Shown here: positions 51,132-59,477 of the stretch, piece after piece
Layout: every line of letters starts with the position of its first letter
How positions within the stretch are numbered: position 1 is the stretch's first letter
NCBI GenBank assembly: GCA_964512675.1
Contig: CAZEJR010000002.1
Coordinates: 76,126-140,125 of the forward strand
Reading direction: 5' to 3'
From: A07HB70 sp964512675
GTDB lineage: Archaea > Halobacteriota > Halobacteria > Halobacteriales > Haloferacaceae
DNA length: 64,000 bases
Position numbers and translations under genes: made by a program
The notes under the pieces: generated by a model
Seen by the model: only the letters and a program-made list of their open reading frames with translations
Databases searched by the model: none
Told to the model about the DNA's origin: nothing

Positions 51132-51879
51132 TCGACCGCGGGTCGCCGCCTTCCGGCCCGGCGACGAGCGCATCGCCGCTGCCGTTGTCCGGCTCCGTGA
51201 CCTCGGTGCCGACCCGGTGCCCGACCCGATGCTCGCCGTCGAGCAGACGAGCGAGACGCCCGGCGACGCGCCACACGTCGTCTTCACGAGCAAGACGGGG
51301 GCCGAGCTCGTCGGCGAGTCGAACTGGACGCCGGCGGGTGCGGTCCACGCGATCGGGCCGAAGACGGCAGCGGCCCTCCGGGCAGAGGGGTACGAGGTCG
51401 ACGTCGTTCCAGAGGAGTACTCGTCGGCGGGGCTCGTGTACGCGCTCCGCGACCGGGTAGACGGCGCCCGTGTCGAGGTGGCGCGAAGCGACCACGGGAG
51501 CCCGGTGCTGCTCGACGGCCTGCGGAAGGTCGCCGACGTGACCGAGACGGTGCTGTACCGGCTCACCCGCCCGCCGGAGGCGGGCGACTCCGCCGAACGC
51601 GCCGCGGCTGGCGAGCTCGACGGAGCCTGCTTTACGTCGTCGCTCACCGTCGCACACTTCCTCGACGCGGCGAGCGAGCGGGGCGTCCGCGAGGCCGCCG
51701 TCGCCGGCCTCGCGGACGCCGTCGTCGGGTGCATCGGCGAGCCGACGCAGGCGGCGGCCCGGAGCGCGGGGCTGAGCGTCGACGTGGTGCCACGCGAGGC
51801 GACGTTCGACGCGCTGGCCACGGCTGTCGTCGAGCGGTGCGGGGCTGACGGCTGCGCACAGCCGACAGACGTACCCTGA
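51124..51879 (+). CDS. hemD: uroporphyrinogen-III synthase
   Basis: A 251-residue enzyme that closes hydroxymethylbilane with ring D inversion. The family is weakly conserved; support comes from HVVFTSKTGAELVGESNWTP, AGAVHAIGPKTAAALRAEGY, VVPEEYSSAGLVYALRD, TETVLYRLTRPPEAGDS, CFTSSLTVAHFLDAASERG and VVGCIGEPTQAAARSAGLSV. The GTG at 51124 is preferred to 51094 because it gives MGDRPRVAAFRPGDERIAAA; both overlap cobA. Completes hemC-cobA-hemD. Confidence 0.88.
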   Translation: MGDRPRVAAFRPGDERIAAAVVRLRDLGADPVPDPMLAVEQTSETPGDAPHVVFTSKTGAELVGESNWTPAGAVHAIGPKTAAALRAEGYEVDVVPEEYSSAGLVYALRDRVDGARVEVARSDHGSPVLLDGLRKVADVTETVLYRLTRPPEAGDSAERAAAGELDGACFTSSLTVAHFLDAASERGVREAAVAGLADAVVGCIGEPTQAAARSAGLSVDVVPREATFDALATAVVERCGADGCAQPTDVP

Positions 51880-52751
51880 CGCCGCCCCGACAGGCAGCCG
51901 TCTCGCGCGTCGTGCGTGCGGTGCGCGCCGAGCGGTTCGAGGACCACGCCAGCACGGTCCGTGGCCGTCACGGACTCGGCGAGCGGTGCCGCCGGCGTGT
52001 GCGGGGGTCGGAGGCGCCGCCGGACCTCGGACTCGAGGACCGCGGACGGACTTCCTCCGTCGCGTCCGGGCGTTCGACACCGCGCCGGTCGGGCCGACGC
52101 TCTGTGGCCCGTCGTACCGCGACACGCCGAGTCGACGCGACGCAGACGAGCCGGGTCCTGACCGGCGACGACCTCGACGAGCTCCGGGGCGAGAACCCGC
52201 GGCTGTTCCAGGGACCGGAGACGGAGCCGGAGCCCGTCGACGCGTGACACGAGGCCGCCGTCGAGCTGACGAACCACCGTCACGAATCACGCTCGCGCCG
52301 CTCGCGGGCGCAGACGGCGTGACACACCGGCTCGGCGTCCGGCGACGGGTCGACGGGTGACAGGCCGGTAAACGATATACCGCGATACAGAACGAGAGAC
52401 GGGCCTCTGACCGGTCGCCGGAGTCCCGCGGGGTGCGTCGCGGGCCGGTCGGGCCGGTGTCCGACGACGGCGCCGCGGGCATCACAGACGAGTCGACCGG
52501 TCGCGCGACGACCAGACGTCGGGCGTCCGGTCGGAGTCCAGACGCGAGCCGGAGAGGACGTCCAGTCGGCTCCCGGAGGTTACGTTCCCCAGGGTCGTGG
52601 CGCTGTGACGGTGTCGTGTCCGGGGCGCTCGAGTGATGCCCGGACCGCCCTGCTCCAGCCGACGGGAGAGTCGTGACAGGCCCGCGACGAACGGGTCGGT
52701 AGCGCCGCTGTGGGCGCTCGGCGGACGCGAGGCCGAGCGGCTCCCGAAGGG
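51880..52751. other. gene-poor interval with a decayed ORF of unknown identity
   Basis: No intact gene. Plus-strand pieces in three frames between about 51912 and 52247 read VRAVRAERFEDHAST-like, DFLRRVRAFDTAPVGPTLCG and VLTGDDLDELRGENPRLFQG; the last ends PEPVDA-TGA at 52245-52247. They may be one protein with frameshifts. 52248-52751 contains an AAACGATATACC element at about 52368-52379 but no gene that I can support. Confidence 0.4.
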
Positions 52752-53504
52752 TCAGTATACCAGTTCGCCGGAGATGAACTGTCGGGTGCGGTCGTCCGCG
52801 GGGGTCTCGAACAGGACGTCCGCCGGCGCGGTCTCGGTGATGCCTCCGTCGAGGAGCACCGCGACACGGTCTGCGACCCGTTCGGCCTGGTGCATGTCGT
52901 GCGTGGCGACGACGACGCCGATACCCCGGTCGCGGGCCGCCTCGACCGCCTGCTCGATGACGGCGGTGTTCCGGGGGTCCAGGTCGGAGGTGGGTTCGTC
53001 GAGCAACAGGACGTCCGGGTCGTAGGCCAGGGCGCGGGCGAACGAGACGCGCTGAGCCTCGCCGCCCGAGAGCGACGCCGCCGGCTGTGCCGTCCGGTCG
53101 GCCATCCCCACGACCTCGAGCGACTCGCGGACGGCGTCGGGCGGGCCGTCCGTGCGGACGAGCGAGCGGAGCCGGTCGGGCCACGACCGCCGGACTCGGA
53201 GACCGTACGCGACGTTGCGGGCGACAGAGGTGTCGAACAGGCTCGCCGCCTGGAACACCATCCCGACGCGGCGCCGCAGCGAGCGCCGCTCGGCCTCGTC
53301 GACGGCCCACGCGTCCGTCCCGGCCACCGTGACGGTCCCCGTGTCGGGGGCAAGCGCGAGCGCGAGCGTCCGGAGCAGCGTCGTCTTGCCGGCACCAGAC
53401 GGGCCGATGACGGCGAGGACGTCGCCGCCCGCGACGTCGAGCGACAGGTCGCGGAACACCGGCTCGCCGCCGAACGACTGCGCGACGTCGACGACGCGGA
53501 GCAT
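52752..53504 (-). CDS. tupC: ABC transporter ATP-binding protein, tungstate type
   Basis: A 250-residue ABC ATPase. Walker A VIGPSGAGKTTLLRTLALAL (about residues 32-51), signature SLSGGEAQRVSFARALAYDP, Walker B VLLLDEPTSDLDPRNTAVIE, and switch His in VVVATHDMHQAERVADRV. Single nucleotide domain; two copies pair with TupB. It is last in a three-gene unit with the permease (overlap of one base). Specificity is inferred from the binding protein. Confidence 0.88.
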   Translation of the reverse strand: MLRVVDVAQSFGGEPVFRDLSLDVAGGDVLAVIGPSGAGKTTLLRTLALALAPDTGTVTVAGTDAWAVDEAERRSLRRRVGMVFQAASLFDTSVARNVAYGLRVRRSWPDRLRSLVRTDGPPDAVRESLEVVGMADRTAQPAASLSGGEAQRVSFARALAYDPDVLLLDEPTSDLDPRNTAVIEQAVEAARDRGIGVVVATHDMHQAERVADRVAVLLDGGITETAPADVLFETPADDRTRQFISGELVY

Positions 53505-54220
53505 CAGCGGGTCACCCCGCCGCCGAGGCGGACGACGACGGCGTTGACGCCCAGCACGAGGGCCACGAGAACGGCGCCGAGGAGCATCGCGGTCTCGTAC
53601 TGGCCCTGCCGGGCCTCGAGCTGGATTGCCGTCGTGAGCGTTCGGGTCTTCGACACCCCGTCGGCGCTCGTGATGTTCCCGCCGACGATGAGCACCGACC
53701 CCACCTCGCTGACGGCACGGCCGAAGCCGGCGAGCACCGCCGTCACGACCCCGTACCGCGCCTCCTTGAGGACGACGAGCGCCACGTCGAGACGCGTTCC
53801 GCCGAGGACGTGTGCGGCGTCGCGGACGGTGTCGTCGACGCCGGCCACCGCCGCGAGGCTGATAGCCGTCACCGGCGGCGTCGCGAGGACGAACTGCGAC
53901 AGTATCATCGCCTCTCTGGTGAACACGAGGTCGAGCGGCCCGAGCGGCCCCTGGTTCGAGACGGCAAAGAGGACGACCAGGCCGACGACGACGCTCGGAA
54001 AGCCCATACCCGTGTTGATCACCGACGTCACGACCCCTTTGCCTGGGAAGTCGACGAACGCCACCGTCACCGCGACGGGAACACCCAGCAGCGTGCTCAG
54101 CGCCACCGCGACGAGGCTCACGTACAGCGAGACGTAGACGACACTCGAGACGTAGCCGTCCCGGAACGGGACGTCGACGAGCGCCGGCGCGCCGACAGCC
54201 GGGTCGAGCGGCACGCTCAT
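53504..54220 (-). CDS. tupB: ABC transporter permease, tungstate type
   Basis: A 238-residue permease with about six helices. The EAA-like loop for ATPase docking is in ISLAAVAGVDDTVRDAAHVL, GGTRLDVALVVLKEARYGVV. GRAVSEVGSVLIVGGNITSA is conserved in molybdate/tungstate permeases. ATG (54218-54220) overlaps the tupA TGA; its stop touches the tupC ATG. Gene order A-B-C is standard. Confidence 0.88.
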   Translation of the reverse strand: MSVPLDPAVGAPALVDVPFRDGYVSSVVYVSLYVSLVAVALSTLLGVPVAVTVAFVDFPGKGVVTSVINTGMGFPSVVVGLVVLFAVSNQGPLGPLDLVFTREAMILSQFVLATPPVTAISLAAVAGVDDTVRDAAHVLGGTRLDVALVVLKEARYGVVTAVLAGFGRAVSEVGSVLIVGGNITSADGVSKTRTLTTAIQLEARQGQYETAMLLGAVLVALVLGVNAVVVRLGGGVTR

Positions 54221-55140
54221 CTACTCGACGACCCGCTACTCCAACCCTCCGGAACGTACTGCTGGAAGTCGGGGTCCTCCGAGACCGCCTCGGGAAAGAA
54301 CAGCTGTTCGCCGTTTGCCTCGTAGTCGGCGATGGCGTCCTGCGTGTCCGGGCTGGTGACCCAGCCGATGTACGCCATCGCGAGGTCGTAGTTGGCGTTC
54401 TCGTGGACCCCAGGGTTGACCGCCATGATCCCGTACGGGTTCGCGAGGACCGCCGGTCCGTCCGCTATCGGCCCCTGGACGAGAATACCGAGGTCGATCT
54501 CCGACCGCTGCGAGAGGAACGTGCCGCGGTCGGAGAGCGTGTAGGCGCCCTGCTGGCTGGCGATGTTCAGCGCCTCGCCCATCCCCGTGCCAGTCTCCTG
54601 GTACCAGTCCCCGCCCGGCTCCGTGCCGGCGGCGTCCCAGAGGTTCAGCTCCTTCGTGTGGGTGCCGGAGCTGTCGCCCCGGGAGACGAACGTCGCCTCC
54701 GCCTCGGCGATGGCAGTCAGCGCCTCCGTCGCCGACCCGGTCTCCCCGATACCGGCCGGGTCGCTCTCTGGCCCGACGATCACGAAGTCGTTGAACATCA
54801 GGTCGCGACGGTTGACGCCGTAGCCGTTCTGCATGAACTCGTCCTCGAGGCCGCGGGCGTGGACCATCACGACGTCCGAGTCGCCGTTGCGGGCGGTCTC
54901 GAGGGCCGCGCCCGTCCCCTGTGCGACCGCGTCGACGGTCACGCCGTACATCTCCTCGAAGTCGGGGTGGATCGCGTCGAGGAGGCCCGTGTCGAACGTG
55001 CTCGTCGTCGTCGTGAGCGTCAGCGTCTCACCGGCTACCGCCGGCCCGCCGGTCGTCTGCTCCGTACAGCCCGCGACGCCCGCCAGCCCCGCCGCGCCGA
55101 GGCCAGCGAGAAACGTCCGTCGATGTGTCGGCATCGGCAC
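54217..55140 (-). CDS. tupA: tungstate ABC transporter substrate-binding lipoprotein
   Basis: A 307-residue secreted protein. The signal is THRRTFLAGLGAAGLAGVAG then C, a twin-arginine plus lipobox. The mature part has LTLTTTTSTFDTGLLDAIHP (TTTS anion-binding motif of TupA), VVMVHARGLEDEFMQNGYGV, MFNDFVIVGPESDP, SRGDSSGTHTKELNLWDAAG and YTLSDRGTFLSQR. This is the TupA (COG2998) pattern rather than WtpA or ModA. Start is GTG 55140 or ATG 55134. No tungstoenzyme gene is adjacent. Confidence 0.88.
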   Translation of the reverse strand: MPMPTHRRTFLAGLGAAGLAGVAGCTEQTTGGPAVAGETLTLTTTTSTFDTGLLDAIHPDFEEMYGVTVDAVAQGTGAALETARNGDSDVVMVHARGLEDEFMQNGYGVNRRDLMFNDFVIVGPESDPAGIGETGSATEALTAIAEAEATFVSRGDSSGTHTKELNLWDAAGTEPGGDWYQETGTGMGEALNIASQQGAYTLSDRGTFLSQRSEIDLGILVQGPIADGPAVLANPYGIMAVNPGVHENANYDLAMAYIGWVTSPDTQDAIADYEANGEQLFFPEAVSEDPDFQQYVPEGWSSGSSSR

Positions 55141-55308
55141 ATCGCCGGGCCGACGACAGATATCGCTTGCGGCGCAGGCGGTCCCTGCGGACCCGGAGAC
55201 GGGGGTCCGACGTCGGCGACGCTCGGCGATTCGTATCGCGACACGCGGTGTAACGCGTCAGACGTCTGGCGTACGACGAGCGGCAGCAGGCTGTCCCGAA
55301 CGCCCGTC

Positions 55309-56490
55309 TCAGAGTGCGTCACGGCAGATATCGGCAATATCGTTCTCTTCGAGCCGCCTGGGGTTGCCCGCGAGTAGCCGCTCGAGCGCCGTCGTCCGCT
55401 CCGCCAGCGCCGGCACGTCCGACTCGTCGACGCCGAGCGACGACAGGCCGTCGACACCGACGTCGCGCGAGAGACGCGCGACCGCGTCGGCGGCGTCCTC
55501 GTCCGGTCCGGCGCCGAGCCAGTCGGCGACCTCGGCGTACCGCTCCGGGGTGCTCGGGGCGTTGTACCGCACGACTGCGGGGAGCACGGCGCCCACCGTC
55601 TCGCCGTGTGGCGTGTGAAAGGCGCTCCCGGCGGCCATCGCGACGGCGTGGGCGGCGCCGAGGCCGGCGTTCGAGAACGCCCGCCCCGCGGCGTGGCTCG
55701 CGAGCGCCATCTCGCGGCGCGCCGCGAGGTCCTGCCCGTTGTCGACCGCGCGGCGGAGGTGCGAACCGACGCGGGGGATCGCGACCCGACAGAGCGCGTC
55801 GGTCAGCGGCGTCCGACCCCCGTAGTCCGGTCGGCTGTCCGGGCCGGCAGCCGGCTTCGCGTCGAACCGCCGGGTCGTGTACGCCTCGACGGCGTGAGCG
55901 AGCGCGTCGAGGCCGCTCGCCGCCGTCGGCCCGGGCGGGAGCGAGACGGTCGCGACGGGGTCGACAGCCGCGAGGTCGGGGGAGAGATGCCGGCTCGACA
56001 CCCCGACTTTCAGCCCGCGGTCGGGGAGGGAGACGACGGCGACGGGGGTGGTCTCCGACCCGGTGCCGCTCGTCGTCGGCACGGCGGCGGTCGGCAGACC
56101 CGGTCCCGGCACCGGCTCGCCGCCGCCGGTCGGCGCCGCCGCGTAGTCGAGGACCTCGCCGCCGTGCGGCGCTAGCGCGCCCGTCGCTTTCGCCACGTCG
56201 ATCGTGCTCCCGCCGCCCACCCCGACGACCGCGTCCGGGTCGACGGCCCGGGCGCGGTCGAGCGCCGCCTCGAAGGCCGCGAGCGGCGGGTCTGGCTCGA
56301 CGTCGGCGAACGTCTCGACGCCGGACAGGCCGGCGGTCGCACGCTCGACGACGGCGTCGGGGAGACCGGGGTCGCGGACGACGAGCGTCGTCTCGGCGTC
56401 GAGGTGGCCGGCGAGTTCGTCGAGCGCGCCGTCGCCGAAGACGGTCCGGTCGGGGCCGGAGAGCGCCCAGACGGATTCGGGGTCGAACAC
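55309..56490 (-). CDS. iron-containing alcohol dehydrogenase
   Basis: A 393-residue dehydrogenase of the Fe-ADH superfamily. NAD(P) site VVGVGGGSTIDVAKATGALA (about residues 89-108), TTSGTGSETTPVAVVSLP, metal site region DLAAVDPVATVSLPPGPTAA, SGLDALAHAVEAYTTRR (His), and GLGAAHAVAMAAGSAFHTPH (two His). The metal may be Fe, Zn or Ni. Substrate unknown. GTG start at 56488-56490. It is 168 bases from the tungstate transporter on the same strand. Confidence 0.9.
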   Translation of the reverse strand: MFDPESVWALSGPDRTVFGDGALDELAGHLDAETTLVVRDPGLPDAVVERATAGLSGVETFADVEPDPPLAAFEAALDRARAVDPDAVVGVGGGSTIDVAKATGALAPHGGEVLDYAAAPTGGGEPVPGPGLPTAAVPTTSGTGSETTPVAVVSLPDRGLKVGVSSRHLSPDLAAVDPVATVSLPPGPTAASGLDALAHAVEAYTTRRFDAKPAAGPDSRPDYGGRTPLTDALCRVAIPRVGSHLRRAVDNGQDLAARREMALASHAAGRAFSNAGLGAAHAVAMAAGSAFHTPHGETVGAVLPAVVRYNAPSTPERYAEVADWLGAGPDEDAADAVARLSRDVGVDGLSSLGVDESDVPALAERTTALERLLAGNPRRLEENDIADICRDAL

Positions 56491-56971
56491 GCCTCGTCCC
56501 GTGTCGGGCGGGAGAAAAGAGGTTCGGGACGGACGCGCACACCGGCTGCCGCGATAGAACGGTCCCGAGCGGTCGGCGAGACCGGGGCTCTCGGTGCGTA
56601 CGAGGTACGTCCTGGCGTTAGCAGCGGGCGTGACCGGATCAACCGCCCGGTGGCGTGCGTAGCCGGCGCGAGAGGAGCTCGTCCAGCGTGTCGATCCGCC
56701 GGTCTCGCGACCGACGTTGCCCTCGGTCGGGTGTAGCGTCGACAGCAGGCAGTCGACGATCTCGGTGAGGTTCGGCGCCGTCTCACGGCGTCGACCCGGA
56801 CGATCAACCGGTCCGCTGGGTGCCGTCGTAGGTGGGTGACGCCCGTCGGGTGTCAGAGCTGTCGGACGCGCGAGTCGAGAGACCGATCGCGTTCGACCCG
56901 GCTATCGACCGTCTACGGACGTCGTGTGCCGCCGACTGTTCGACAGATCGTTCCGGAGTGTCCTCGACAGA
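56491..56971. other. intergenic with possible degraded ORF
   Basis: No intact gene. On the minus strand about 56655-56800 a frame reads TAPNLTEIVDCLLSTLHPTE and another ends RRIDTLDELLSRRLRTPPGG-stop; these may be a decayed protein, but no family is recognised. Confidence 0.3.
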
Positions 56972-57922
56972 TCAGACGAAGAGGACGTTCAGCCCGTAGC
57001 CGAGAGTCGTCCCGGTCGCGACCACGGTCACGGCGAAGACGGCGAGCAGTTTCCGCTCGAAGAGCTTGTTCAGAAGGATCAGGTTCGGAACACTGACTCC
57101 TGCACCACCGACCACGAACGCGATGACGGTCCCGATTGGCACGCCCTGGTCGACGAGCGGGGCGGCGATGCCGAGCATTCCCGACATACTGACGTACAGC
57201 GGTGCGCCTGCCAGCGCAGCCAGCGGGACAGCCAGCGGGTGACCGGCGACTCGCTGGAGCAACGACGCAGGCACTGCCCCGTGAATCAGCGCACCGAGCG
57301 TCATCCCGAGCAGGAGATACGGGAACGCGTCCCTGAAGAACGACCACGCGCCCCCGGCAGCGGTTTCGACACGTTCGCGGTGGGTCTTCGTCGTCTGTAC
57401 GCTCCCCGAGCACGAACACGATGCGGTGCCCCCGTCCGTCGCGGCTGTGCGATCGGTCGTCGTGATCCGCACGTCCTTTACCAGGTGGTCGAGGTCGAAC
57501 GTGTCGACGACGACCCCACCGAGGACTGCGGCGACTAGTGCCGAGACGATGTAGATCGCCGTGATTTCGACGCCGAACAGTCCCAGCAACAGGAACACGG
57601 CGATCTCGTTGACGATCGGTGACGCCAGCAGGAACGAAAACGATAGCCCGAGCGGTGCGCCAGCACCGAGCAGTCCTGCGAGGACTGGTACGGTCGAACA
57701 CGAGCAAAACGGCGTCACAGCGCCTAAGCCCGCCGCCGCGACGTTCCCGCTCCCTCGATTTCGCCTCCGAAGCATCGCCTCGACCCGCTCGGGCGGCAGG
57801 TACTCCTCGACGAGACCGACGAAGAACGACGCTCCGACGAACAGCGGAACGAGAATCGTCGCCAGATGGAGAAAGTAGTCCCACGAGTCCAGCAGCGCGG
57901 GCCCGATACCAGACGGAATCAC
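56972..57922 (-). CDS. UPF0718/COG0701-type permease, ArsR-controlled
   Basis: A 316-residue membrane protein with eight or more helices in two repeats. VTPFCSCSTVPVLAGLLGAG (Cys-rich core), FLLASPIVNEIAVFLLLGL, and in the second half LVDQGVPIGTVIAFVVGGAG and VPNLILLNKLF. An intervening loop has SCSCSGSVQTTKTHRERV, another Cys pair. Families of this kind export organoarsenicals (ArsP) or Cu/Zn (SO_0444). GTG start overlaps the arsR stop. Metal/metalloid export is likely; substrate not settled. Confidence 0.78.
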   Translation of the reverse strand: MIPSGIGPALLDSWDYFLHLATILVPLFVGASFFVGLVEEYLPPERVEAMLRRRNRGSGNVAAAGLGAVTPFCSCSTVPVLAGLLGAGAPLGLSFSFLLASPIVNEIAVFLLLGLFGVEITAIYIVSALVAAVLGGVVVDTFDLDHLVKDVRITTTDRTAATDGGTASCSCSGSVQTTKTHRERVETAAGGAWSFFRDAFPYLLLGMTLGALIHGAVPASLLQRVAGHPLAVPLAALAGAPLYVSMSGMLGIAAPLVDQGVPIGTVIAFVVGGAGVSVPNLILLNKLFERKLLAVFAVTVVATGTTLGYGLNVLFV

Positions 57923-58299
57923 GCTGTCTCCTCCGCGAGTGCGCTCGCGATATCGAGGAGCTGGAGGACAGCCGTATCGCCGATGCGGTAGTACGTCCAC
58001 TTGCCCTGTCGACGCGTGTTGACGAGTCCGGCATCTCTGAGCTCACGGAGGTGGCTCGCGACGGTCGACTGAGGAGCGTCGAGAACGACCTGGATTTCAC
58101 ACGCACACAGCTCTCCGTCTCTGAGCGCCTCGAGGATGCGGATCCGGTGCTCGTTCGAGAGTGCCTTGAACACCGCTCGCGTCGCGTCGACCGCCGTGTC
58201 GTCGGGCGTCAGTTCGAACAGCGACGTGAGGCGGTCGTCCGGACTGTCGTAGAGCCGATCGAGCGTCTCCCGTGTCGACTCTGGAACGGAATCGGCCAC
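57919..58299 (-). CDS. arsR: ArsR family metal-sensing repressor
   Basis: A 126-residue winged-helix repressor. FKALSNEHRIRILEALRDGE then LCACEIQVVLDAPQSTVASH has the metal-binding ELCxCE motif (C65, C67) in the alpha-3 helix; HLRELRDAGLVNTRRQGKWT and YYRIGDTAVLQLLDIASALA complete the fold. Binding of As(III), Sb(III) or another thiophilic metal would release DNA. GTG start; TGA overlaps the permease GTG. Six bases upstream is the CC peptide gene, and a palindrome lies between its TATA and start. Confidence 0.9.
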   Translation of the reverse strand: MADSVPESTRETLDRLYDSPDDRLTSLFELTPDDTAVDATRAVFKALSNEHRIRILEALRDGELCACEIQVVLDAPQSTVASHLRELRDAGLVNTRRQGKWTYYRIGDTAVLQLLDIASALAEETA

Positions 58300-58305
58300 G
58301 CGCTG

Positions 58306-58416
58306 TTACGCTCCGCCGTCGACGTCTTCGATCTCGACGCCACAGCAGGCGTCGTCGGCGTCTGACTCGGGTCCGAACGGCGTATCCGTGATCGTCTCGA
58401 GAGGCGAACTCGCCAT
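58306..58416 (-). CDS. 36-residue Cys-Cys peptide, first gene of the arsR operon
   Basis: The ORF reads MASSPLETITDTPFGPESDA, then DDACCGVEIEDVDGGA. Adjacent C24-C25 in an acidic setting suggests a thiophilic metal-binding peptide, or a chaperone for the permease. ATG at 58414-58416 with a TATA element correctly placed; stop (TAA) is six bases before the arsR start. Below usual gene-finder limits. Similar CC peptides in front of arsR genes seem to occur in other haloarchaea, but I cannot verify it here. Confidence 0.55.
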   Translation of the reverse strand: MASSPLETITDTPFGPESDADDACCGVEIEDVDGGA

Positions 58417-58422
58417 ACGAAT

Positions 58423-58434
58423 CGACTACAGTCG
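58423..58434. promoter_or_regulatory. candidate ArsR operator
   Basis: CGACTACAGTCG, 5-base arms around AC, between the TATA element and the ATG of the CC peptide gene, so binding would block transcription. Confidence 0.45.
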
Positions 58435-58439
58435 GTCCG

Positions 58440-58453
58440 TTACTAAACTATTT
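58440..58453 (-). promoter_or_regulatory. TATA element of the CC peptide-arsR-permease operon
   Basis: On the minus strand AAATAGTTTAGTAA lies 24-37 bases upstream of the ATG. Confidence 0.6.
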
Positions 58454-59477
58454 CGACCACAGAGAGCTCTGCGTGACGCCCGGTTTGTCCTCGCGAGCCC
58501 TTCGACGGTCTGGTACTGTACTGACCCGTGCCGGCGTTCTGCTCCGAGACGTATTGGTGAGTGTCGAACCGTCTGAGCCGGCCTGACCACACAGGTACGG
58601 GCGAGAGACGCACGCCACGAGTCGCGCCGAACTACCTCGACGGGTCGCCCGACGCCGATATCGAGTGGCCAGCACACGACGCGACGCCGTGGTACGGTCG
58701 ACCGTCGAGGACGGGCCGGACAGACGTTCACACGGGGTCGGCGTGTCGGTTCAGACACGACGGCCACGGGTCGGGTGATCAGTTCGTCTGTTCGGGTCCG
58801 TCGACGTAGTTCGGACGAAGCGCACGAGTGTACGCTGACTCGACGAGCGACGACGTGCGGACGCTGTCGCGTGGTCCTCACGAGAGAGTGCCACGGCCGG
58901 GGTCGATACGAGGCCGACCGGAGGGACCACCTCGCGGAGAACGGGGGCGCGGGACGGCGCCGATCTACCGCCGGGGCGAGCACCCTGCGCACGGCGATCA
59001 CCGGCAGACTCGGTGTTCACGACGAGGAGAGGGCCCGGACGCCTCGCGGAGTGCGGCGACCGGCTGGACGTCGAGAGGGGCCACGCGTCGATAGACCGGT
59101 TCACGACGGCGACGCGGAGAAGTTCGGGCTGCGAGCTCTCCCTCGCGTCGTCCGTCTACCGTACTCGACCGGTGAGCGGTGGACCTGCCGGGACAGGGTG
59201 GGCTGGCCGATGAGGACGATCACTCGCGGCTCTCGCGGGGACGGAAGACGGTGACCGGCGAGCGAGAGGGGCTGCTCGTGTAGCGCGGCAACGCCGTCGG
59301 GAGCCACCGAAGTTCGCGTGTGTAGGAGTTCAAACAGGAGTGGCCGCGTGGAGAGCGACCCGAGCCAGCCCCCGACCACTGAACAGGCAGAAACCACGCA
59401 GTACAGTCGCGCCAGACCCGCCGTCGCCTCGACGCCCGTCCCCGAATCGTCTTTAGGGTCGTGCTCCTCGGCCGGGT
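58454..59477. other. gene-poor kilobase
   Basis: No convincing gene on either strand; short open frames have Arg/Pro-rich, antisense-like composition. GC content looks slightly lower than in flanking genes. It may hold regulatory RNA or decayed sequence, but I cannot point to one. Confidence 0.4.

Noticed and set aside
53940..54000. Molybdate (ModABC) or WtpABC transporter
   Set aside because: The binding protein has the TTTTS start and overall pattern of TupA, not ModA or WtpA.
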